A stretch of 64,000 bases of DNA from Actinoplanes philippinensis (GTDB taxonomy: Bacteria > Actinomycetota > Actinomycetes > Mycobacteriales > Micromonosporaceae), in assembly GCF_900113015.1 (NCBI RefSeq), contig NZ_FONV01000006.1:248001-312000 (forward strand), given 5' to 3'. Made by a program: the position numbers and the translations under genes. Position 1 is the first letter of the stretch. Each line of letters starts with the position of its first letter. Positions 17,636 through 26,000 of the stretch are shown piece after piece. The notes below the pieces were generated by a model. That model ran no database searches. It saw only the letters and a program-made list of their open reading frames with translations, and was not told the origin of the DNA.

Positions 17636-17747
17636 CCGGCGCAAGGGTGTTCGACCGGCGCAAGGGTGTTCGACCGGAGATTGGTTTCAACGGGCGCAAG
17701 GGTGTTCGACCGGCGCAAGGTGTTCGGCCGGCGCAAGGTGTTCGGCC
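17636..17747. repeat. 19-bp-type tandem repeat, about five copies
   Basis: Units around GGCGCAAGGGTGTTCGACC recur about five times between 17636 and 17747, with one interruption near 17675-17690. The last two copies have lost a G and read GGCGCAAGGTGTTCGGCC. They are not in one frame, so I treat the block as noncoding. Confidence 0.7.
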
Positions 17748-17760
17748 GCGCGACAGCATC

Positions 17761-17854
17761 GCGGCAGAATGCGACCGGCTCGGCGGAGCGCGACAGGCTC
17801 GGCGGAGCGCGACAGGCTCGGCGGAGCGCGACAGGCTCGGCGGAATGCGACCGG
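17761..17854. repeat. 19-bp tandem repeat, four copies plus a degenerate one
   Basis: CTCGGCGGAGCGCGACAGG is repeated exactly at 17779, 17798 and 17817. A variant follows at 17836 (AATGCGACCGG ending), and a degenerate unit precedes at 17761. Within the 643-base gap 17495-18137 the only other protein-like stretch is a frame near 17880-17965 reading VESGDTAPTLILTPDGP, a possible gene remnant. Confidence 0.75.
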
Positions 17855-18137
17855 GGCGGCGGCGGTCTCCGGGTGCATCCGTCTCGTCGAGAGCGGCGAC
17901 ACCGCGCCGACGCTGATCCTGACACCGGACGGGCCGACCGCCGCCCGGTGCCTGGACGGCTCGCCTCGCCGCGACCGCTGCAGGGCTGCCACGGGCCCGT
18001 GTTGACAACCCGAGGACCAGCCGGACGTGAACGATGACCTACCGGCCTTCGCGAGCGTCACCGTCCCGTGCGGAAGCCGTAGTCGTGTCCTTGACACATT
18101 GGCTGCCGCCGATCCCCGATGCGGGGACTCTGACAGC

Positions 18138-19562
18138 GTGCGGAGAATCCTGGTAGTGATCCTGTCGGCGCTGCTCGGCGCCGGCCTCGCATCCCCCGCG
18201 GCGCAAGCGACGGCCTCGGAGCCGGACCTTCACGTGGTGTCCGGCTGGAACGCGCTGGCCCTGGACGCGGCCCGGCTGACCCGGGCGTCCGACGCCGACG
18301 CCGCCCGCCTGTACGCGCTGGTCAACGTGGCCATCTACGACGCGGTCAACGGCATCGGGGGCACACACGCCCCGGCCCTGATCACCGAGCGCGGCCCCCG
18401 GCACGCCGACCCGCAGGCCGCCGCGGCTGCAGCCGCGCACGCCGTGCTGGTCCGTGCCGACGCTGTCCGCGTCCCGCTCTACGACACCCGCCTGGCCGCC
18501 GACCTCGCCGCGCTGCGCCGAGGCCCGGCAAGCGCCACCCGGGAGCGCGACACCGCCGGCACGGCCCAGCGCCTCGGGGCGTCCGACGAGCGCCTCGGGG
18601 CGTCCGACGCCGGACGGAGCCACGAGGCGTCCGACGCCGGACGGAACCACGAGACATCCAACGCCGGACGGAGCCACGAAGCGTCTGGCGCCGGATGGGG
18701 CCACGGGGTGGACAGCGGCGCGGCGTGGGGCGCCCGGGTCGGGGCCGCCGTGGTCGATGCGCGGGCCGACGACGGATCCACCCCCGGGGAACAGCAGCCG
18801 GCCGGTTCCGGGCCGGGGGTGTTCCGGGCCGCGTGGTCGGGCGTCCAGTACCGGAATGTCCGCCCGTTCGCGATCACCGACCCGGCCCGCTACGTCCCCG
18901 CACCTCAGCCCGCGCTGGACTCGGCCGTCTACGCCACCGCGTACGCCGAGGTCGCGGAGCTGGGTGACGCCACCGTGGACCGTCCCGATCTGCTGGCCAC
19001 CTACCAGTTCTGGTCGTTGCCGGCCGGGTCGAGCCAGCCGCCCGGTGAGTGGCTGCGTATCGCCTTGACCGTGGCCGGGGAGCGGCATCTGCGACTGGCC
19101 GACGAGGCGCGGCTCGGCGCTCTGCTCACGATGGCGCTGGCCGACACGACGGTGGTGACGGTGGCGACGAAGTTCACGTACCGGCATTGGCGTCCGACGA
19201 CGGCGATCCGCGAGACCACCGATCCGGCATGGACGGCGCGTGCCGGCAGTGTGGGCAGTTCACCGGAGTACGTTTCGGGGCACAGTTCGTACAGTGGCGC
19301 GGCCGCGACCGTGCTGGCCGGTTTTTTCCACTCCGACCGGATCGCGTTCACCCACGCCACCGATTCCGCGCCCGGTGGTGTCGCGCGGTCTTATCCCGGT
19401 TTCTGGGCGGCGGCGACCGAGGCGGGTCGTTCGCGGGTCTACGGCGGGCTGCATTTCGACTTCAGCAATCGCGCGGGCCTGTCGGCGGGCAGCGCGGTGG
19501 GCCGTGAGGTTCTGACCAGGAGCGCCAGGTCGGTGTCGACCACCTCGGCCACTTCGCGCTGA
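18138..19562 (+). CDS. secreted vanadium-dependent haloperoxidase/PAP2-family protein with internal minisatellite
   Basis: This 474-residue exported protein starts at GTG 18138 with a signal peptide ending near AAQATA. The vanadate or phosphate site is complete: KFTYRHWRP (Lys345, Arg352), SGHSSYSGA (His382) and SRVYGGLHF (Arg433, His439). The 7- and 6-residue spacings match the haloperoxidase pattern. It should oxidise halides with peroxide, or act as an acid phosphatase. Between about residues 145 and 190 the chain is built from tandem 7- and 9-residue repeats (ASDAGRSHE type). The last 15 or so residues after VGREVL are read out of frame through a dehydrogenase fragment, so the natural C-terminus has been lost. 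Confidence 0.8.
   Translation: MRRILVVILSALLGAGLASPAAQATASEPDLHVVSGWNALALDAARLTRASDADAARLYALVNVAIYDAVNGIGGTHAPALITERGPRHADPQAAAAAAAHAVLVRADAVRVPLYDTRLAADLAALRRGPASATRERDTAGTAQRLGASDERLGASDAGRSHEASDAGRNHETSNAGRSHEASGAGWGHGVDSGAAWGARVGAAVVDARADDGSTPGEQQPAGSGPGVFRAAWSGVQYRNVRPFAITDPARYVPAPQPALDSAVYATAYAEVAELGDATVDRPDLLATYQFWSLPAGSSQPPGEWLRIALTVAGERHLRLADEARLGALLTMALADTTVVTVATKFTYRHWRPTTAIRETTDPAWTARAGSVGSSPEYVSGHSSYSGAAATVLAGFFHSDRIAFTHATDSAPGGVARSYPGFWAAATEAGRSRVYGGLHFDFSNRAGLSAGSAVGREVLTRSARSVSTTSATSR
18570..18707. repeat. in-frame minisatellites inside the haloperoxidase gene
   Basis: Two 21-base units (18570-18590, 18591-18611) are followed by four 27-base units (18600-18626, 18627-18653, 18654-18680, 18681-18707). 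Both lengths are multiples of three, so copy-number change would keep the frame. The 27-base unit encodes ASDAGRSHE. Confidence 0.85.
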
Positions 19563-19700
19563 CCGGGCCGCTGCTGCCCGCCCTGGAGGAGAGCGGCGCC
19601 GGCCGGGTCGTCACCGTCACCAGCGGGCAGCACCGGCGCGGCCGCATCGACTTCGGCGACCTGATGGGCGAGCGGCGCCACCGGCAGTTCGACGTGAGCG
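19517..19700 (+). pseudogene. short-chain dehydrogenase fragment joined to the haloperoxidase 3' end
   Basis: In the frame starting at 19517 the DNA reads ERQVGVDHLGHFALTGPLLP, then GAGRVVTVTSGQHRRGRIDF, the central part of light-dependent protochlorophyllide-reductase-like short-chain dehydrogenases (the NHLGHF and VVTVSS motifs). The Rossmann start and the Tyr-x3-Lys catalytic region are both absent. The fragment begins within the 3' end of the haloperoxidase gene in a different frame, so a deletion has joined two genes. Confidence 0.7.
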
Positions 19701-19850
19701 ACGGGCTGTGGCAGAACCTCCAGCAGGTGGCGCCCGATACGACAACCCGGCTCCGCCGGCGTCGCGATGGTCCGCCGGCCGCCCGCACCGCCAGCCGATC
19801 CCGGCATCGTATCGCCGCCGACCCTCCGCTGCCGGCGCCCCCGGTTCCGG

Positions 19851-20161
19851 TTCCTCCCCCGCCGGCGCGGCCGGCAGCCCCGTCCCGCGAAGGGCAGCGG
19901 CCGCCCTGCTGGTAGGTGCGACGTTGGCCGCAGGCGCGGCAACCGGCCTCCGCTTCCTCCCCCGCCGGCGCGGCCGGCAGCCCCATCCCCGCGAAGGGCA
20001 GCGGCCGCCCTGCTGGCGGGTGCGACGTTGGCCGCAGGCTCGGCAACCGGCCTCCGCTTCCTCCCCCGCCGGCGCGCCCGGCAGCCCCATCCCCGCGAAG
20101 GGCAGCGGCCGCCCTGCTGGTAGGTGCGGTGTTGGCCGCAGGCGCGGCAACCGGCCTCCGC
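19851..20161. repeat. 104-bp tandem repeat, three copies
   Basis: Copies at 19851-19953, 19954-20057 and 20058-20161 share TTCCTCCCCCGCCGGCGCG and GGCAACCGGCCTCCGC at their ends. The unit is not a multiple of three, so every frame is rotated from copy to copy and the long open frames here are artefacts. One frame in each copy reads like a signal peptide (ALLVGATLAAGAATG), which hints that the unit came from the start of an exported protein gene. Nothing else is visible in 19701-20362. Confidence 0.85.
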
Positions 20162-20362
20162 GGGGACGGCGTTGCCGGCCGCGCCGGCGGAGTACCGCAC
20201 ACCCTGGGATCGGACGCCCCGTTCGGACGGGAGGACGAGCGACCCGCGGCAGGGGGTCAGCCGTGAGCGGGAAGGGGAACGGGAAAACAGGCGGGGCATC
20301 GTCCACCGGGGAGCCGGCCGGCGCCACGGACCGGCTCCCGGAGTGGTGGTGACGAGCACCGG

Positions 20363-20968
20363 TCAGCGGGCGGCGCCGATCGTGGTCAGGTGGGCCTCGA
20401 AGGCGGCGACCATGTCGAAGCCGGGATCGAGCAGCCACTGGGTCTGCAGCCCGTCCATCACCGCGAGCAGATCGGCCGCGACCAGGTCCGCGGGTGGCCC
20501 CGGGGGCAGGACGCCCTGTTCGCGAGCGGTCTCGACGCCTTCGGTGGCGGCGCGGCGCACTGCGGCGTACCGCTCCCGGAAGAACCGATGGGCGGGATGA
20601 CCGGAAGCGGTCGCCTCGGCGGCGAGGGTGCTGAAGAGATGGACCATGCCGCGGTCCGCCGCGTTGCGGCGGACCAGGTCGCGCAGGCCGGCGACGAAGC
20701 CGTCGGAGGTCGCCCGCAGCTCCCGGCTGTTGCCCAGGTCGCGCTCCTCGAGCAGCGCCACCAGCAGCCGCTCCTTGGAGCCGAAGTGGTGGATGATGTT
20801 GGCGGCGCTGACGCCGGCCCGGTCGGCGACGTCGCGGAGGACGCCGCCGCGGAAACCGTGCTCGGCGAAGACGTCGCGGGCGGCGTCGAGGATGGCCCGC
20901 TGGGCCTCGCGACCGGAGACGTACGGGCCACGCGGACCGCGTTTACGGGAGTCGGCGGCGTTCGTCAC
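20363..20968 (-). CDS. TetR-family regulator
   Basis: This 201-residue regulator has the TetR HTH (AARDVFAEHGFRGGVLRDVA, then GVSAANIIHHFGSKERLLVA) near the N-terminus and a helical ligand-binding domain after it. I start it at GTG 20968 (MTNAADSRKRG). The region upstream encodes a separate lipoprotein on the same strand. A TetR-type palindrome lies before the cytochrome P450 gene at 21835, so the P450 is a possible target, but another TetR gene exists at 28.5 kb. Confidence 0.87.
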   Translation of the reverse strand: MTNAADSRKRGPRGPYVSGREAQRAILDAARDVFAEHGFRGGVLRDVADRAGVSAANIIHHFGSKERLLVALLEERDLGNSRELRATSDGFVAGLRDLVRRNAADRGMVHLFSTLAAEATASGHPAHRFFRERYAAVRRAATEGVETAREQGVLPPGPPADLVAADLLAVMDGLQTQWLLDPGFDMVAAFEAHLTTIGAAR

Positions 20969-21057
20969 CCGTCGACCGTACTGGGTGCGTTGCGACGGTT
21001 CGTCCGGGGCCGGGCCGACGCGGGGACGCCGTGGCGCGGGCGGCCCGGCCGGGTTCG

Positions 21058-21645
21058 TCAGCGCAGCCCGGTGAGCGCCTGGCGGGTCAGGTCCGTGGCG
21101 GTGGTCAGGGCCTGACGTCCGTCGCCGGCATCCGCGTAGTCGAGCTGGACCAGGGCGTTGGCGCTGCGGGCGTAGACCCGGACGCCCATCTCGGGGACGA
21201 CGCGGGCGAACGCGTGGTCCCCGAGGTCCTTGATCGGCTCGGTCTGGACGGGCGCCGACGGTGACGCGGACGGCGCCGGGGCGCTGGGGACGACGGTGTT
21301 CGCGGCCCGGTCCCGCTCCATGGTGGCGACGGCGAGCTGCTCGGCCGTGCTGCCCCCGCCGGCGGCACGGTAGACGGTCACGCTCAGCGCCACGTTCTGC
21401 TGTTTGACGCCGGTGGTCGTGTACTGGCACCGGAGGCTGAACAGTCTCGCCCCGTCGTAGGGGGCGGCGGTGCGCTTGCCGGGCCCGGCGCCGGTGAGAG
21501 CAGGGCAGTCCTTGCCGAATCCGGTCCAGCGGACGGCGGCGCTCGGCTCGCCGGCGGCGGACGGCGGGTCGCCGTCACAGGCGGCGACGGTCAGCAGGAC
21601 GGTCCCGAGAAGTACCGGGACCAGGGGCCGTACGGCTATGTTCAC
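21058..21645 (-). CDS. lipoprotein, DUF3558-like
   Basis: This 195-residue protein has a signal peptide with lipobox LTVAAC (Cys23). The body has conserved-looking features of actinobacterial DUF3558-type lipoproteins: an early Cys (KDCPALTG), a second Cys in SLRCQYTTT, and a C-terminal helix DLTRQALTGLR. A Pro/Ser/Ala-rich insert interrupts the middle. The function is unknown. It is upstream of the TetR gene on the same strand and divergent from the P450 gene. Confidence 0.7.
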   Translation of the reverse strand: MNIAVRPLVPVLLGTVLLTVAACDGDPPSAAGEPSAAVRWTGFGKDCPALTGAGPGKRTAAPYDGARLFSLRCQYTTTGVKQQNVALSVTVYRAAGGGSTAEQLAVATMERDRAANTVVPSAPAPSASPSAPVQTEPIKDLGDHAFARVVPEMGVRVYARSANALVQLDYADAGDGRQALTTATDLTRQALTGLR

Positions 21646-21804
21646 CGGCGGAATGGTAGAGATCCGGACCTGGCGCCGCCGTCCCGGAAAGCGTGTGGAT
21701 CACCACATGTGACGTTGCGCCTCCGTCAGCCGGCGATCCGCCCGGAACCTCCCGGTGACTGTTTTGACCGTTTGCTACCTCGACGCCCTGACCGTAGGCT
21801 GCCA

Positions 21805-21822
21805 AGTAATCAGACGTTTACT
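21805..21822. promoter_or_regulatory. imperfect 18-bp palindrome before the P450 gene
   Basis: AGTAA (21805-21809) and TTACT (21818-21822), with an inner C/G pair, give six of nine symmetric pairs. The site ends 12 bases before the P450 ATG and contains AT-rich arms unusual for this DNA. It has the size and symmetry of a TetR-type operator. Confidence 0.45.
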
Positions 21823-21834
21823 CGAGGAGACGGC

Positions 21835-23013
21835 ATGCCGGATCAGGAGAACGTGCTCGATTACCCGTTCACACCCCCGACGGCGGTGGATCCGCCCGCG
21901 GAGTGGCAGGAGCTGCGCGCCACCTGCCCGGTGGCCCACGTGCGCACCGCCGCCGGCACCGACGCGCTGCTGCTCACCCGCTACGACGACGTCCGCACGA
22001 CGATCACCGACCGCCGGTTCGTCCGCAACACCCCGGCCGGCGGCAACGCCATGGGCGCCGGGCCGGCGTTCCTCGACGACGAGGCCCGGCACCAGCGCTG
22101 GCGGCGGCTGCTGACCCGCTCGTTCACCGCCCGGCGGATGACCGCCCTGGAGCCGGGCATCACCCGCATCGCCCACCAGCTCGTCGACGACATGGTCGCC
22201 GGCGGGCCACCCGCCGATCTGCGGACCGCGCTCGGCTTCCCGCTGCCGGTCTACGTCATCTGCGACCTGCTCGGGGTGCCGGCCGCCGACCGGGAGCGGT
22301 TCGCCCACTGGTCCGACCGGTTCCTCAACATCACCCGGTTCACCGCCGAGGAGACGCAGGCGTCCGGGCGGGAGCTGTGGGCGTACATGCAGGCCCACGT
22401 CGAGGCCAAACGCGAGCGCCCCGGCGACGACCTGCTCTCCGAGCTGGTCACCGTGGTCGACGCCGAGGACGGCCGGCTCTCCGAGCCCGAGCTGGTCTTC
22501 ACCGGGCAGGCGCTGCTCGTCGCGGGCCACGAGACCACCGCCAACATGATCGGCAAGATGGCCGCCATGCTGCTGGCCCGGCGCGAGCGCTGGGAACGGC
22601 TGCTCGCCGACCCCGGCCTGGTGCCGACCGCCGTCGAGGAGGTCCTGCGTTTCGACGCCAACCTCGGTTTCGGTACGCACCGGCTGGTCACCGAGCGCGT
22701 CGAGATCGCCGGCACGGTCGTCGAGGCGGGCACCACCGTGCTGTCGGCGATGCCGTCGGCCAATCGTGACGAACGGATCTTCGCCGACCCCGACGAGATG
22801 GACCTGGCCCGCTCCCCCAACCCGCACCTGACCTTCGGCGCCGGCCCGCACTCCTGCCTCGGCCAGTCGCTGGCCCGCGTCGAGCTGCGGACCGTGCTGA
22901 GCGTGCTGCTCGAACGGCTGCCGGCCCTGGAGCTGGCCGTGCCCGTCGAGGAGCTGCGCCGGCGCCAGGGCCTGCTCGTCGGCGGCCTGGAGGAGGTGCC
23001 GGTGCGCTGGTGA
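21835..23013 (+). CDS. cytochrome P450
   Basis: This 392-residue class I bacterial P450 monooxygenase is soluble and takes electrons from a ferredoxin and reductase encoded elsewhere. Landmarks are the I-helix oxygen-binding motif VAGHETTANMI, the K-helix ExxR (EEVLR) and the heme loop FGAGPHSCLGQSLAR, with the thiolate Cys341. ATG 21835 follows GAGGAG by 6 bases. The substrate is unknown. No ferredoxin gene is adjacent. A histidine kinase starts 42 bases downstream on the same strand. Confidence 0.93.
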   Translation: MPDQENVLDYPFTPPTAVDPPAEWQELRATCPVAHVRTAAGTDALLLTRYDDVRTTITDRRFVRNTPAGGNAMGAGPAFLDDEARHQRWRRLLTRSFTARRMTALEPGITRIAHQLVDDMVAGGPPADLRTALGFPLPVYVICDLLGVPAADRERFAHWSDRFLNITRFTAEETQASGRELWAYMQAHVEAKRERPGDDLLSELVTVVDAEDGRLSEPELVFTGQALLVAGHETTANMIGKMAAMLLARRERWERLLADPGLVPTAVEEVLRFDANLGFGTHRLVTERVEIAGTVVEAGTTVLSAMPSANRDERIFADPDEMDLARSPNPHLTFGAGPHSCLGQSLARVELRTVLSVLLERLPALELAVPVEELRRRQGLLVGGLEEVPVRW

Positions 23014-23055
23014 CCGCCCCCTCACGATCCGGGCGAACCGGCCGATCGGGAACGT

Positions 23056-26000
23056 GTGCATGTCGGGATCCTCGAACGCGTCGACGGCCAGCCTCTCGAG
23101 CTGCTGGTGGGAGCGTTCACCGCCAGCCCGGTGCCGAAGGTGGTGCTCACCCTGGCCGAGGGCGAGGTCGGCCGGTTCGTCGCCACCAACCAGGCCTTCG
23201 GCGACCTGCTCGGCTACGACCGGCACGAGCTGATCGGGCAGTCGTCGCAGATCGTGGTCGCCCCCGAGGACCGGGACGTGGTCAGCGACCTGTTCGAGGG
23301 CATGATCGCCGGCCGGGTCCGGGAGGCCGTCGTCGAGCGGGTGCTGGTCCGCCGGGACGGCTCGCGGGTGTGGATCTCCAGCCGCAACTTCCTGGCCCAC
23401 GACCGGTCCGGCGCGCCGTTCCTGATCGCCGAGGTGGTCGACAGCAGCAGCCGGGAGGCGCTCGCCGACAGCGAGGCCTGGTTCCGGTCGCTGGTCGAGG
23501 CGTCGCCGATCGGCATGGCGGTCCTCGACGAGGACGGCCGCTGGACGCGGGTCAACCCGGCCGTGCCGGCGCTGCTCGGCTACACCTCCGACGAGCTGGC
23601 CGGGCTCAGCCTGGCCGACGTCACGCACCCCGGCGACCGGGACGCCGACGGCCCCGACGACCTCGCCTCCGGGGCCGGCCGGCACACCCGGCGCCTGCTG
23701 CGCAAGGACGGGCAGGTGGTGCACTGCCTGGTCACGGTCACCGTGCTGACCGCCGAGTCCGGTGTGCCGGTGCGGTTCCTGGCGCAGATCGTCGACGTGA
23801 CCGCGGGGCGGCGCAGCCAGGACCTGCTCGACGTGATGATCACCGCGAGCCCGGACCTGCTCGCCGTCACCACCCTCGACGGGACCGTGCTGCGCGTCAA
23901 CCCGGCCTGGCGGGGGCTGCTCGGCTGGAGCGAGGAGGAGCTGACCGGCACCCGGCTGGCCGCGCTGCGTCACCCCGACGACCCCGACGGGGACGTGCCG
24001 TTCCGGGAGGGCACCGCCCGCTGCCGGGCCAAGGACGGCGGATACCGATGGGTGGACTGGTCCGCCCGGGTGGTCGCCGACCAGCAGGTGATCATGGCGA
24101 CCGGGCGGGACGTCACCGACGCGATCGTGGCCGAGCAGTCCGCCGCCCGCGAAGCCGACCGCCTGCGCACCACGATCCGGGTGCAGCGGGAGATCACCGC
24201 GGTCGCCGCCGACCGGGAAGCGGTGATCCGGCTCATCGCCGACCGTACCCTCGAAGTGATCCCGACCGGCGAAGCCGCGTCGGTCCATCTGATCGACCCC
24301 GACGGCCGCAGCATGCGGATGGTCGCCGGCACCGGCGGCCTGGCCGGGCGGGACGTGCCCGCCGTCGCCCTCTCCGGAACGCTCGTCGGCGCCGCCGCGG
24401 CCAGCGGAACCACCGTGCGCTGCGACGACACCGCCGTCGACGAGCGAGCCAGCCACGCCCTCCACCGCACGATCGGCATGCGCTCGCTCGTGGTGGCGCC
24501 GCTGCACACCCCCGCCGGGGCGGTGTTCGGGGCGCTGCTGGTCGCCAGCACCCGTGCCGCCGCGTTCGACGACGGCGACGAACAGCTGCTCACCCTGCTC
24601 GCCGACGCCCTCACCGGCGCGTTGCGGCACGCCGAGGACACCGCGGCCCGCGCCGAGCTGACCGACGCGCAGGTGCGCCGGCTCAAGGACACGCTGCAGG
24701 TGCAGCGGGAGGTGACGGCAGCGGCCGCCGACCGGCAGACGGCCATGCACACCGTCGCGCGGCGTGCGGTCGACCTGTTCCCCGCCGCCGACGGCTCCGC
24801 CGTCGAACTTCTCGAGGACGACCATCTGTCGTACGTGGCAGCCTCCGGCACGCTCGCACAGTTCTCCGGAACGTCGATCCCGCTCGACGGATCGCTCAGC
24901 GGCACGGCCCTCACCGACGACTCGCCGGCACACTCCCGGGACACCGTCACCGACGCCCGGGTCGACCAGGAGGCCTGCCGGCGCCTCGGGATCGGCTCGA
25001 TGATGGTGGCGCCGCTGCACGCCGAAGGCACCCCGATCGGCATCCTGAAGATCGCCGCGAGCCGCACCGGCGCCTTCGACGACAGCGACGAACAGCAGTT
25101 GCAGCTGCTCGCCGACAGTCTCAGCTCGGCGCTGCGGCACGCCGACGACGCCGCACACACCGCCCGGGCGCTGGCCGAGCTCGCCGACAGCGAGAACCGG
25201 TTCCGGCTCACCTTCGACAACAGCCCGGTCGGGCTCACCCTGTCCAGCCTGCGGCCCGGCGAACTGGGCCGTTACCTGCACGCCAACGCGGCCATGTCGG
25301 CGATCACCGGATACTCGGCCGACGAGCTGAGCCGCATGACGTACGCCGACCTGCAGCACCCCGACGACGTGGCCGCCACCGCCGAGCTGGTCCGCCGCCT
25401 GCGCGACGGCGAGATCGACACGGCCGCCGTGGAACGCCGCTACCGGCACCGGCAGGGCCACACCATCTGGGTCGCGATCCGCGTGGCCGTGGTCCGCGAC
25501 GACGACGGCAACGCCCGGTACGTGGTCAACCAGGTCGAGGACATCACCGCCCGGCGCACCGCGGACGCCGAGCTGCGCCGCCAGGCCCGCCTGCTGGAGC
25601 TGATCCCGGCGGCGGTCATCGTCCGCGACCTGGACGGGACGATCCGCTGGTGGAACGCGCGCGCCACCGAGCTGTACGGCTGGCCGCTCACCGCCGCCAC
25701 CGGCAAACCCGCCGACCGGCTGCTGGCCACCGCCTACCCGGCCCACGGCACCGCCGCCGGACAGCGTGAGCGCCTCGAACACGACGGCCGCTGGGAGGGC
25801 CGCCTGCAGCATGTCACGGCCGACGGCCGGCTGCTCACCGTGATGAGCCGGCAGGTGCTGCACCAGCCGGAGCCGGGCGCCGACGGCCACCACGAGCCGG
25901 TCCAGGTCCTGGAGATCAACACCGATGTGACAGCGGCCCGCGCCGCCGAGCTCGCCCTCGCCGACAGTGAGCAGCGGCTGCGCGCCCAGTTCGACAACTC

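Noticed and set aside
17491..17916. A 141-codon frame starting GTGA at 17491
   Set aside because: Only the first 35 or so residues look protein-like; the rest is translated tandem repeat. I treat it as a possible broken gene head.
19439..20438. Several minus-strand and plus-strand frames of 80-300 codons over the 104-bp repeats
   Set aside because: The repeat unit is not a multiple of three and composition is extreme, so they are artefacts.
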